DNA of 64,000 nt from Gordionus sp. m RMFG-2023 (lineage: Eukaryota > Nematomorpha > Gordioida > Chordodea > Parachordodidae): contig NC_088776.1 of NCBI RefSeq assembly GCF_954871325.1, positions 35,078,508 through 35,142,507 of the forward strand, in the 5' to 3' direction. Positions within the stretch are counted from its first letter, which is position 1. Each line of letters starts with the position of its first letter. The position numbers and the translations under genes are program-made. Of this stretch, positions 29,321-41,407 are shown in pieces. Below the pieces are notes generated by a model. It worked only from the letters and a program-made list of their open reading frames with translations. It was not told where the DNA came from and did no database searches.

Positions 29321-30800
29321 TGTCACGTGCCCATAAAGGGGTGGCAAGTCCTAGTTTTTGATTAATTTATTCATAGTCTTTGTTTAATTATTCCTAATGT
29401 TTTTTAAATTATGTTTAATGTATAAAAGTTAAAATATTTGTTTTAAATGCCAATCAACAGTTATGCTTATTGTTGATTGGTAAAAAATTTAAACAAAGGA
29501 ATATATAAAAAAATGATAAATAATGATTTAGTTTTTTCCTTAATGAATATATTTGGAAAAAGAATCTACTTTTTGACATTTCATGATTTTTCTTCGATTT
29601 TTGTTAATTATGTTTTAAAGAAATATATATTTGAATAAAAACAAAAATTGTGTGTTAAATTAAAATTAAGAATTATAAGAAATCATAAAAATGAGTTAAG
29701 AATTATAAAATTTAAAATGTGTAAAGTAAGTAACTGATAAATAAGTAAGGTAAGAACTGGTAAAATTAATATACCAATTATTAATGATGCAACTGTGATT
29801 AAAACAATGTATATAAAGCACCTTATTGAAAGGAAAACCGACATCTTGAGATATCCACGACTTAAAGATTTTCCTAAAAATTTATTGTCTTTGGTCTCTT
29901 TTTACCATTACCGTTTACCTTTTTAACATCCACTCTTCTCCCTCAATAAAAATTTTGCTCTCTCAAAAGAGCATAAATAGTAGCTGTTTTGGTGCGATTG
30001 TTCTCAGCTAGAGTATTAAGATCGACAGATATCCCATCGGAGTATTATCGATTCCATTCTATGCTTGATCTTCCATCGGAATATCAACCTCGATGGATCT
30101 CCCACCTGAGTATCTTTATCGAGTAGATTCAGTGACGTAGCTAGGAATTTTCCTTAGAGGGGGCCCATATAAAAGAATCATAACCATATCTTCGATAATA
30201 TATAATAAATATATTTTTTAAATGCATCAATAATATGTTATAATTTAGTAGATTATTCTCAATGACTTTATAATAATACTATCCAGAATAATTTCAATAG
30301 TAATATAATATCCTTCCACAAACATCAAAACCAGAAAAATATAATTCATATAAAATCACTTTTAAGTCTTTTGAACGTATAATCTAAAAAAAATTTTTGC
30401 TCTGGGAGGGGTCCAAACCCGAAAACCACCCCCGTAGCTACGCCACTGAATAGATTGCTCCAACCTGTATCAATATCGACATATCCTTATCGATTTCGTT
30501 GTAAGCTTGATTCCCCACTGGAGTATCAATCCGACGGATCTCCCACCGGAGTATCTTTATTTAGTCCATTATAGATTGGTTGACAATGCTTCAATGGCCC
30601 ACGGGGTCACCGTTATCCTAGAGCTGGCCAAGAGATCGCTATCATCTTTGGATAGGCCTATGAGGTAATCAATATCCCTACACCGCACAAGTCATTAGTC
30701 CTTTAACCCAAATAAGGCTAAATCTGACTTACGGAAGCCACATTACTTTTTGTATAGGTCACGAGATTTGAAAGCCCAGCATCCCATAGTATTTATATAA
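29321..30800 (+). mobile_element. probable LTR (fossil), split by a MITE
   Basis: It starts TGTCACGTGCCC after a purine run. It is less AT-rich than its surroundings and contains degenerate repeats of a CTCCCACCGGAGTATC-like unit (about five copies between 30020 and 30560). The MITE at 30130-30448 interrupts the repeats. No second LTR copy is present in the window, so the right border is uncertain; the value given is where the complex sequence fades. The interval 30800-31800 after it is AT-rich without a gene. Confidence 0.4.
30130..30448. mobile_element. 319-bp MITE with CAGTGACGTAGCTAG ends
   Basis: The left end is CAGTGACGTAGCTAG and the right end GTAGCTACGCCACTG. Flanks AGTAGATT (30122-30129) and AATAGATT (30449-30456) differ at one base, consistent with an 8-bp hAT-type duplication. 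A truncated relative is at 1676-1782. It interrupts the repeat units of the LTR-like region, so it is younger than that. Confidence 0.9.
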
Positions 30801-31818
30801 TTATGTCTCAATTAGCTAGGGTTCTCTATAAGCATCCATTTCTCAAATGTCTAAATTCCCATGTAATGCCACTTCTATAATTAATAATTTCATGTTTTCA
30901 CATAATTTCTACAATTATGTTCCATTTTCACTAAGAATTTCCATATCAACAATTTCATATCTTCACCATTTCAAATCCTCATTAAATTATATTATTAACA
31001 ACAGATTTCAAAATATTCATAACAGAATTATTCTCCAAATTTAAATAAATCATTTTATAATCATAATTTTATCGTTCTCATTTTTAATAATTGTATTGTG
31101 AAGTGAATATACTTCATTCTTCTGCAATTTCATTCAATATTTAGTTAATCAGCATGAACATTTTCATTTGTACCAAATTAATTATTTCTTTGAACCAAAA
31201 ATAATTTGCCATTAATATCAATTATTCACCCATATAATTTTTTTGTTCATAGTCATAGTCAGATATAATTGTTCCATTTCATAGTCATAATTCATTCATT
31301 CAAGCGCGTACGCAGGAATTTGGTCTGGGGGGGGGGGATAATAAAATTTTTTAAGAAATATTGCTATTTAAAAATATCAAGCATAAATTTATTAGGACTA
31401 ATAACTATTTCTAATACACAATTTTAAATTAATGTGTATTATAAAATTTATATATAGAAGCCGGCACATAAAAAACTATGAAATAAATGTGAAATTAAAA
31501 AATATAAAGTGAATATAACCATCATATGAATCACTTAAATGACCCAAAATAGAAATTTGAATTTTTTGAGCCTTTAAAATTTATATATAAAGTATAAAAA
31601 ATTTAAATGTTGGAAATATAAATATTAATACACAAAAAGTTTCTTAGGAATAATTGTATTCTGTATGTTATATATTTACAATGTAAAATTCAATCTTCTT
31701 TGGGATTTAGCTAATTTTTCAATTATCTCATCCTTGCCTGGCGTCATGCCTATGAATATTCAAAACATCCAAACCATTCAATCTACATTCAGAAGTTGTA
31801 CTTTTTAAATATGTTTTT

Positions 31819-32093
31819 CAGAGACCTACAGGCCCTAATTTTTTAAAAAATACCCGGGCCGGGCCTGAAATTTTTTTAAAATACACCCGGGTCGGGCCTG
31901 AAATTTTTTTAAAAAAACACCCGGGCCGGACATAAAATTATTTTTAAAAAATATCCGCGCAGGACTATTTAAAACCAAATATTTGAAATCGCCATTATTA
32001 GCTATAAAAATCAAAAATAAGTATAATTTATTTTTAAAAAATCCGGGTTGGGCCTGAATATTTTATTTAAAAAAAATCCGGGCCGTGCCTCTG
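31819..32093. mobile_element. GGCC-type MITE copy
   Basis: It begins CAGAGACCTACAGGCCC, close to the CAGAGACCTTCATGGGCC end of the 60295 copy, and ends GGGCCGTGCCTCTG. Several CCCGGGCCGGGCCTGAAAT-type blocks alternate with T/A runs. The target duplication is not clear. Confidence 0.65.
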
Positions 32094-32319
32094 TTATTCT
32101 TCTTAAGAAAGAGAATGTTCTCTTATTAGTTTACTAATGGGAAGAGTTGGTAATATATATACATATAAACATTTTAATACATTGGGAATATAATCTAAAA
32201 TGTGTTTGAAATTATACAAAGCATCCATAGCATTTTTTGGGACTATATCATAGTTAATCTTTTAAACAGTTATTCAGCTAATAAGGCATAAAACAAATAT
32301 TTTCTTTTCTATCACCATC

Positions 32320-33330
32320 TGAAAAAGGTTGGAAAGGCTTTTGTGGTAGTAATATCTGCAGATTGGCAAGTGCTGGCTGATGAATTAAAAACCGTTCTTT
32401 TATTTGGGTTATAAATGTATCTAAGAAAGTGATAAATACATTTTTTTTTTATAATACTCTTCTATTGACCTATATTAATATTAGGACGATGAGATTCTTG
32501 CTGCAAGTCGAGGGAGAAAAATATTAAACTCGTATAGCTCTGCCCTTGAATCAACAATAACATATAAAATTCTTCATCAACATTATCCCTAATTTCCTTG
32601 AGTTCTAATAAAATGCTCTCAGCTATTCTCATCATGTTTTAGAAAAATATTACATAAAATAGTTGTATAATTAAATAATTTATTAATACATTCTAATGAG
32701 AAAAAAAATTTGGTATAAGTATTGAATCCAATAATTTGTTTGCTTCTGAGAAAATAACTCTTTCAGGCCATTGTGATATTTCAGTAAGAGCATTAATAAT
32801 CGGCTCTTCTAACTCCATAAAAGCTGTTACTGCTTGATGGTGAAAGACTCCATCTCGTTGGACAAGCTTTTTCAATTTCTTTCTCCTTGTTACAAGGAGT
32901 TTCAGAAATAATTCTTTTTAAAATATCTTGTCGCTTAGGATATTCCATTAATGCAGAATCTCCTAATGCTTTAAATTTTACAAGACCACGAAAATTACCT
33001 TCATTATCAAATATTTAGACTTCCTGAATCCAAATGGCCACGTAATGCTAGGCCCTGCAATCCACAATATAGAATGGCCTCAACAGTTAGTTTGATCTTA
33101 CATCTATTTTCTTTTACTATTTTATTTCTATTTTTGTCAATATACGATAAAATGGGAATCATATCCCCACTTTGAATTAATTTGAAGACTTTTTTGTCCT
33201 TCTTCTAAGCTAATTATAAAATTATTTGTACCTTTGCTTTTTTGTCATCATCAATATGTTTAAAAAGATTTCTTATGTCCATAATTATTATTTGACTAGA
33301 AATTTGAAAACAATAGATAAATATTACGCC
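32320..33330 (-). mobile_element. hAT transposase relic of DUF4371 (TTF/ZMYM-like) type
   Basis: On the minus strand, the blocks LALRGHLDSG, NEGNFRGLVKFKALGDSAL (about 33060-32950), EYPKRQDILKRIISETPC (about 32945-32890) and then LVQRDGVFHHQAVTAFMELE and EPIINALTEISQW (32875-32740) occur in family order. This matches the DUF4371 hAT proteins found in animal genomes. Frame changes and the absence of a full C-terminus show it is dead. Ends were not found. 33331-34042 is AT-rich with nothing else recognised. Confidence 0.75.
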
Positions 33331-34042
33331 AAGGAAAACTTGAAATCGAAATTAATTGATAAAATAATTTAGTAAATGAATGTGAAGTAGATAAGGCCCT
33401 CTAGCCAAATACCTTAAAAAGGTTTTTTTGATTAATTGAGAATATTGATAATCAATTTTTTAATATTAAAGCTGTTAAAGTAAGTTCTACTTGTGCCATT
33501 CTAGAAATTCTAAGAGTAAATATAATTAGTACGTAGGAATAATAAGATTTTTATTTAAAATAATCTAAATTTTTTAAATATAATATTTCATTTTCATACT
33601 CACATGCAGGGATGGGCTGTAATCAAAATCAAAATTTTGAAAGTAAGATGGTCATTAATTACATCGGATTATATTTTGTTTTTTCATTATAAGCTAAATC
33701 GGAATTAAAATTAATTACATGTAATTATTAAATATTAAAAAATTAATTTTACATGTATAAAACATTTTTAACATAAGAAAAATATAATAATTGGTTAAAT
33801 TAGGGTTCAATATAAAGAGGTATTTAAATTTATTGGTTTTGAAATTTATTTCTTTTGACTTTGAGAAATAATCAAAGCAAAAAAGTAAAAATTAATTTTA
33901 TCATAATAAATATGACTTAATGCTTAGATGAGAATCTTAGATAGTACCATCTTTAAGGTTTTAACTAGAAGTCAAAAATAAAATTCTAATGGTAGAGAGA
34001 ATTGCTCAGCAGACCGAAATCCGCACAAATGATACATAAGAT

Positions 34043-36546
34043 TAATGCTGTAATCTTAGTTACCGTTACTCATTATGTCTGAAAAAAAGGAACGCGTTAT
34101 TGTTAGAACGCGCGTTACTGACTATTCAAAAAAGTAACGGGTTACTTATTACTAAAAAAATTAAATAGTATAAACTAAAATAATATTTATTTTTTTCCTA
34201 CAATATATAATATAAATAAAAAAAATTTCATAATAATTATTATATAAATAATGTTATACAAAAATAATATATTTTATGTAAGATAACATTTTTGTAACAA
34301 TTTTTTATTTATTTTTAGCAACAATTGATTTTCAAAATTTTGATTAGACAAACAAGAGCGCTTAGTGCTCAACACAGCTTTCTCCGTGCTAAACACACGT
34401 TCAATTAGGGCAGAGGATGGGAGAGTTGAATTATATTAAATAAATAAAAATTTTAATTCGGGGAATTGATTTAAAATATTTAAAGAATTATCTTTATTTT
34501 GAAAAAAGTTTAATAGATCATCTTCACAAGGATCTTCATTCATCTTCTCATTAAAAAATAATTTATCTTTATCAGAAAATATTCTGGTATACGTGTTGGA
34601 TAAAGGAATTAAGTTTGCTCTTTCTTTATCAAGATCTTTTCTCAAATAAGAAATAAGTCTAATATTCTTCCTTTGTTAACCTCAAATTTTATCCAGGGCC
34701 AATCCAATTAAAATAACGGGTGAGTTTTTCGGATAGTATAAATTCATATTTATAGATGTGTTTGAATCTATTGAAAATAAAAGATAATCATATAAATTTT
34801 AATGAACTGTATACTATTATACTTTTTATCTATGCCTTCCAGGATTTAATTAATAAGCTGCTTACAAAAAACTTGAAATTATTTTAAGCCATTTATTTAA
34901 GTTTTAATATTATAATAGTTATCGTGGGGTGGGAGTGAGATATCCCAGCATTTTTTCTTCGTTCTCTAAAATTAAAAGAGCAGTGGCAATCGGTTCCATA
35001 AACTATAAAATCATATATAAACATATCATATTTCTTAATTAACACTAAACATATAATATTCATCTATGAACAACTTGTCGTTTTCTGAAAATCTCTGTAA
35101 TTCAGATTTATCAAAAGATTCGTCAAATTTTTGGCAATTCTCCTTAATAGCACTATCTATTAATTTCACGGAATTATAATAAGAGTTCCAATTGAAAATA
35201 ATTGTAATTCTTCAATTACAAAATTAAAAACTAATTCGCCAACAGCTGATTGTGCTATTTTTAATTTGATGTAGATGGATTCTGCATCTAAATGATGGCT
35301 TCAATTTTTTTAATATTCTATTCAAATGTTCATTAATCTCTTTCATTTTTGAGGAATGTACATATAATTTTTTAATTAAAATATTATTAATTCCTGAATT
35401 TATATTAATAATAACTTCGCTTTTTCAATAATTGAAGATAAATCTTTTAAAAATTTAATTGCTTTTTAATCCCTGAACTAAGTTTATCGTCAAGGAAAAT
35501 ATTAAATGAAATTATGATTGCCAAAGATAATATCTATATTTCTTATCTTTTTCAGAATTATCATTTAAAAAGGAATCATGAAAAATATATAGCCTCAGTT
35601 CTCTAAAACAATATTGCTTCATAGTTTTATTCCATATATATATTTATTTAGAAATGCATATTTATTTAAACAAAGTTTTTTTATCACTATTTTATACTTT
35701 AAATTTATTAACAATTTTAAGTTCAATAGTAATATACTAAAACAAGAAATAGAAAATATTGTTTAAACCCAATATAATATTTTGAACCAATACCAATATT
35801 TTGTTAATCTTGAATTTTCGATGTTGGTTCCCAGCTTTATACTATAGTATAATTTAATTTCATGATTAAGTTTTTCAAAATATTATAAAAGAATACTTCT
35901 TTTAATGTTTATTTTATAATACCCATGATTTAATATTAGTAATGTTTAAAATAATAATATATTAATTCATCTTTCTGCTTTCATATGCTTTTTTAAGTTT
36001 GAACTGCTGGACATTGAGGTTGAAATATTTACGTTGGGACATAATTTACTTTACAAAGTGTAGACTATGTACCCTTAATTTTCTTTAATGGTATAAAATA
36101 TGTTTCAAATTGGGACCAGGGAAGGATTAAATCATTTCATCTGAGGAAGTAGGTACTATGGACAGAATTTAAAATTATAAAATAGAATAATATCATTATT
36201 ATTAATATTTACTTTGAATTTGATTGAATATAAATTAGATTAACATTCGACTGAAAATTGAACGAGAATTTAAAATAAAAATGAAGGAATGGTGGTTGAT
36301 ATGAATTAAAAAATCGGCTTAAATTATTTACATTAAAAAATAAATAAGTTGTTTTTCTTTTTTAAATATTTTTTAAGAAAAAATTTTAAGTAACAAGTAG
36401 CGCTTTGCGTTACCGTTACTCAAAATAAAAGAAACGTATTACCGTTACTCGTTATCTCTAGAAGAGGTAACATGGCGTTTCTTTTCTTCAAAAAATGTAA
36501 CGAAGTAGTAACGACGTTACTTTTTTGACGTTGCTTTACAGCACTA
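34043..36546 (-). mobile_element. 2.5-kb hAT copy B, decayed autonomous element
   Basis: Ends are TAATGCTGTAATC and TTTACAGCACTA, flanked by a perfect CATAAGAT duplication (34035-34042 and 36547-36554). Both ends carry AACGCGTTAC and GTAACGGGTTAC motifs. On the minus strand, the BED-finger region lies at about 36120-35985. The C-terminal dimerisation block, IERVFSTEKAVLSTKRSC, lies at about 34405-34340, preceded by 34645-34436 (NEDPCEDDLLNFFQNKDN). It is the longest member of this family here and about the expected size of an ancestral element. It is broken in many places. Confidence 0.9.
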
Positions 36547-36759
36547 CATAAGATTATATGGAAACAGCTTAAGTTCTATACTCAACTAGGAGGACAGCTT
36601 ATATGATGTTTTATTTATATGAAGCATAGATCGAAATTGGAAATACTTTAAACAAACGGAATATAAATTTTTAGAGAAATATCTAAAAATTCTAACACCA
36701 CTCGCTATTGTAATAACTGTAATGCCAAAATGAATCCCACTTTGGGGGGATATCTGCAG

Positions 36760-37340
36760 ATTCAAATTTTTGTCGGCCAGGTCCAAAATTATAGCTTTTT
36801 AAGCCCAAATTATTTTAAAAATTTTAGGCTTGAGCCGATTCGAATTTTTATTTTAGGCCCTAGCCATCGAATTTTTAACTACAAATATTAATTTAATGCA
36901 TTTATAAAATTAAGAACATCCCTCTGCGATGTCTATATTTTCTATAGATTTGGACGCTTATAAAAAACGTTACTTCTCCTAAAGATGAAAGAGTTTTTAA
37001 AATGTACAATTTATTTTCTACAGTGAAAAAATTAATTTTAAAAAAGTTATTTGGCTTATTTAACCAGTTAAAATGATTATTTGTACTTGTGACATGTACA
37101 TTAAAACCCTGCAAATGCATTTATTTTTGAGCCCTGCCCAAAATTTATTTAAAATATTTAAATTTAAACAAAATAAAATTACTAATTGCTTGTCTTAATT
37201 GTCATTTTATCTTAACAAAAAAACAATACCATTTTTCGATATTTAATTTTTTACGCCCCAACTCGGAAATAGGCTCGGCACACCCAATTTGAGCCGACTT
37301 ACTCGTAATTATTGTAAGATTTCTCAGCTCGCGCTTAACT
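36760..37340. repeat. degenerate GGCC-type repeat
   Basis: The edges hold diverged AGGCTTGAGCCGA and AATAGGCTCGGCAC motifs (36770-36870 and 37250-37330) around AT-rich DNA, as in an old copy of the GGCC MITE family. No target duplication was identified. 37341-38050 has no supported gene; a good donor-like GTAAGAG sits near 37577. Confidence 0.4.
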
Positions 37341-38053
37341 AGGATTTTCTAAATTGAATTCGGGAGGGTTCACCCTTGCCTTCGCCAAGGCATCCCAATA
37401 TATTTTATGAGCTAATACATAAATAAATTATTTACAACAATTTCTCTAGTCCAATATACTGAATATTTCTTAATTCGTATTCTAAGATTGATATATCAAA
37501 CTAGTACTATGAGAACTATAGAAGTGAGATCTAACAAAGAATAAATATCCAAAAAGTTGCCCCGCCCTTTATAGGTAAGAGTTCCTGTTTATGATGGTAA
37601 TTTCTGACATGAAAAATAAATAAGGAATGGGTAAATGACCAAAATTTTAAAGGATTTTTTATCCTTATTAGACTTTAAATTAATTTACAGATATTAATCA
37701 CAAAAAGAATTACAACTCATAATCTGGGGGAGAAGGGCAGCCAAAGCGGATTTCATGGAATTAGAGATGCTTTTTAAAGGGTGCGCTTAGTTAAATGGCA
37801 TAAAAACTTCCCTATAGAAAAAATCGACTCGATAACTTCTTTGCATTAAAAATAATCAAAAAATAATCTATTTATATTATATTTTATACATTTTTTTTGA
37901 AAAAGAAATATTGACTTATTAACACCAAAAAAATCGCTAAATATATTTATGAGCTTATAGTTAAATTGTGATGAGGAATTTCATAAATTACACAATTGTT
38001 CAGTTCAAAGTGGATCTTTATGAATTTGATATTCGCATTTCTCAACTGGCACC

Positions 38054-39036
38054 ATGGTAAGCCCATCGTTTAAATATTATTGTAGAATCAAATAAAATAA
38101 ATCTCTTTATTACCCCCCTTTTTTTAGTGTTGTTCAAAATGTGGATTTAGTCGATTTAATAAGCTTCCAGATTACCCCAAAAAAGCCAAACCTTGGCAAT
38201 CTCACAGGTAATATTTTTGGTGGATTTTTAATTAGCCAAATAGAGGTTTTTAACATCCATTTGGATAATTTTTTTTAAATATAAATGAGAGATTCTTGAT
38301 TTATCAAGCAATCCTTATAAACCTATATCCATTAGTACTTGTACATATAAATAAAAAAAATTCTATATAAAAAACGTATATAAATGATACCTCAGAAATA
38401 AATTTGGATTGGTAAATATTTGTCATAGAGTTTATTGCATTTTTGAGGTAATAACTTATAAATTTATATTTTAATTAAAATAATCTTAAAAAGCGTTCCC
38501 ATTTCAATCTTGAGAATTTTTTTATTATAGTTTTCGATTATAAAAAATACGTGTAATTATGCTACATTAACATCAAAAATTAAAATTTTATATACATATA
38601 TAATATGATATATAATTTTATAATATAATATATATTTATTTTTTTTACAATATTATAATGCACTAGTATATTTTAAGTTCTAAATAAAAATTTTGTTAAT
38701 AATTTTGATTGATAAATAAGAAATAAAAACTAATCATTCCCTAAGTAACCCAATAAAAACGACGGATTTTGTTAATTCAAAAAAATTAGTCAAAGCATTA
38801 GCATTTCAAAGGGGCGCGCAATAAATCTAATTGTTCATCATGGTTTAATTTAAAAATAAAATAATATTTTTGCTATGAAAAAAAAATTCATATTTGAGGA
38901 TACGTTTTATTTGGCTAGATAGTGATGTTTATATTTTGATTTTAGGTTCCAAAATTTTGCTGGCATTTTGAATATTGACACAAGCAATGGTGAAAATCGC
39001 GAAACGTCATATTTTTATGGGAATGTCGAGAACTAG
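38054..39036 (+). CDS. possible small split gene, 57 residues, function unknown
   Basis: I do not recognise this protein. Three pieces join in frame with GT-AG borders: ATG at 38054-38056, directly followed by a GTAAGC donor; 38128-38207, after a strong TACCCCCC-T-run-TTTTTAG acceptor; and 38946-39036, ending in TAG. The product starts MCCSKCGFSRFNKLPDYP, continues KKAKPWQSH and ends near SYFYGNVEN. It is small and Cys-rich at the N-terminus, with no signal peptide or membrane helix. The exons are less AT-rich than the flanks. It could instead be the tail of a larger gene or a chance arrangement. The initiator codon placed exactly at an exon end is unusual but known. Confidence 0.35.
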
Positions 39037-39225
39037 AAATAATATAAAGATAAGTGATTTAATTTTTTCAAAAATTATTTAGAAAATATTCATTTATACT
39101 CTTAAATAAAAAGATGTTAGAAAATATAAGATTATGATTGTTTATATATGATAAAACTTAAAGGTGTTATAAAAATTGTAATTATTTTAAAAGGAAAAAG
39201 TGATTTAATAGTTCGTGCAGTATAG

Positions 39226-39545
39226 ACCTGCAAAATCTAAATATTTCGGCCTGAGCCCAACTCTGGCCGGGTATCTTTTTTAAATCTAAGCCCAGCCATA
39301 ACATTGCAACCCTAATATTTAAAAAGATTATTAAAAATATTTATTTTATTTTCTACTTTATGCATTAAATTTAAGTATTCAGCAATAACAGTGATAATTT
39401 AATGTTTATCATCTTTATTCAATTTATTACAAAATATAAGAAAATGAATAGTCACAACTATTTTTCTTGTTTTTTAAATTTAAATATATTATTTATATTT
39501 TTGGGCCATTCCAGGGCTAGTGCAGCAATCATTTTCAATTATATA
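39226..39545. repeat. GGCC-type MITE copy, degenerate
   Basis: It starts near TAGACCTGCAAAATCTA with CGGCCTGAGCCC and a GGCCGGG block. It ends near GGGCCATTCCAGGGC. The layout (GC motifs at both edges, AT-rich core) matches the other copies of the family. Borders are approximate. Confidence 0.45.
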
Positions 39546-39723
39546 GGATTATAGCCATTGGATCACTTAAAAAGCGTTGCCATTTATTTAAGCTACCTGG
39601 GGCCCAACCAATTTTCATATTGGTGGCGCAAGGTTGGTCCATAATATTTATTCAACCATTATTATAATAATAAAATTTAATTATGCATACTATAATGATA
39701 ATAAAAAGCTAATAAGTCATATC

Positions 39724-41407
39724 CAGAGTTGGACAGTACAGCGAATACTTGTATATAAGATACAACATATCCTTTTGTATCTTGTACTCAGTATCTTTTT
39801 GACATTTCATAAGATACTAGTACCTGTATCTAAGATCCTTTATTCTGAAAAGAATCTTTATCTTTTTCATTTCTTGACAAGAGATACAGATACAGATTTT
39901 TTTTTAATATTCATGTTTTAAAATTTACATATCATAGTATATTTTATTTTCTTCGAGAATCTTGTATTAATTTCCTTATTTTATTCCGCTTTATTTTAAT
40001 ATATTGACAGCCAAAATTATCTGGAAAATTTACTCATATTAAGGTAGAAGGATAAAAAATAACAACACCAAAACGAAATAAGTATAGATTATATGACAGT
40101 CAAAATTATCTGGAAAATTTACTCATTAAGGTAGAAGGATAAAAAATAACAACATCAAAACGAAATAAGTATAGATTATATTTTATATATAAATGTAACT
40201 CGATAATCATTACCAATTTTTTGTAATATTTTTAATTTGTAAGATGATTAACACTCATGGCAGTGAAATTTAATTTATAGAAATAAGTTCCTCTGAATCA
40301 TATCCCAATCTTAAAATTATATGGAAATTTTTTTAAATTAAAGTTAAAAAGAAAATTTACAAGCTAGATGTAAAAACCTGTATAAACAAAAAAATAATAG
40401 AGGGTTAAACACAAATTTTGTTAAACATATTAAAGTATATTATTTATTGTAAAAGGAGAATAGGTTATCTTAAAAATTCAAGTTTACAATATTGTCTACC
40501 TTTATTAAAAACTGCCCAAGATGGTATGGGCAAAAGATTTTAAGAAAATATTTTCTTATGATTTGAATATAATGTGGCTTTTTTGTCATCAATTTCACAT
40601 CCATATTTTAAGAAATCATGGATTAAGTCGGATAATAAAAAAAATAATTTCAAAATATATTAATAAAAGAAGCCCTAAATGTAGTACCATAGTATATAAT
40701 CATGCTCAAACTATAAAACCAATAGATTAACATCATTATTTTTCTTTTGGTGAAACAAATGGTGCTGAGATCAATAATGCAAATAACATTGAGCTGGAGG
40801 TTTTAAATTATATTAAGTCGAAATATATTATAAATGCTTAATTATTATCCTAAATTTTTTATACATATAATATGGCAATACTTTCATCAGCTCCAATTAA
40901 GGTTATTTAGTTTTAATGCAATGTTAAGTACGCCGAAACTGCAAAGGTCTTGTGATAAATTATTTGTAAAATTTGATTCTTATAATGAATGTATTTTAAA
41001 TATTCTACAAATTAATATTTCAACTCCAATTAAAAATACTAGTCTCCCTTCTCATTCTGTGTTAAGGATGCGCTAATACTAATATTATAAAAGCCTGATT
41101 ATTATAATTAACTCATCATTAAATGTTTTATTAATTATTGTAAATATTCATTCTTATTATATGTGTATGTTATGTTCTTCACAAATAAATAGTAAAAACT
41201 GTATTTTATAAGCTATTCTAATTTACTTGGTAATGATAATTTAAAAGTATCTTGTATTTAAGATATTCTAATTAAATAAAAGATACAAGTATCTTTTATC
41301 TTTTTGATATTTTAAAAAAGATACTAGTATCTGTATTTAAGATTCATTTTTTCACAAAGAATCTGTATTTGTATCTAGATTCTTTTTCAAGAGGACCTGC
41401 CCCTTTG
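39724..41407 (+). mobile_element. 1.68-kb hAT element with both ends and perfect target duplication
   Basis: It begins CAGAGTTGGACAG and ends GACCTGCCCCTTTG, flanked by GTCATATC on both sides (39716-39723 and 41408-41415). Subterminal clusters of GATACTAGTATC/GTATCTAG-like motifs lie at both ends. Plus-strand transposase remnants are at 40521-40730 and 40834-41076; the latter contains LRLFSFNAMLSTPKLQ, the hAT C-terminal dimerisation block. The N-terminal finger is not recognisable. It holds a two-copy tandem repeat at 40006-40180. It is broken by many changes. Confidence 0.9.
40006..40180. repeat. two-copy tandem duplication of about 88 bp
   Basis: The unit starts GACAGCCAAAATTATCTGG and runs to AAGTATAGATTATAT. 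The two copies differ by only a few bases and a 3-base gap, so the duplication is recent relative to its host hAT element. Confidence 0.88.

Noticed and set aside
37540-37790. exon with GTAAGAG donor near 37577 and an open block WGRRAAKADFMELEM near 37730
   Set aside because: No acceptor-donor combination gave a continuous frame; all joins ran into stops.
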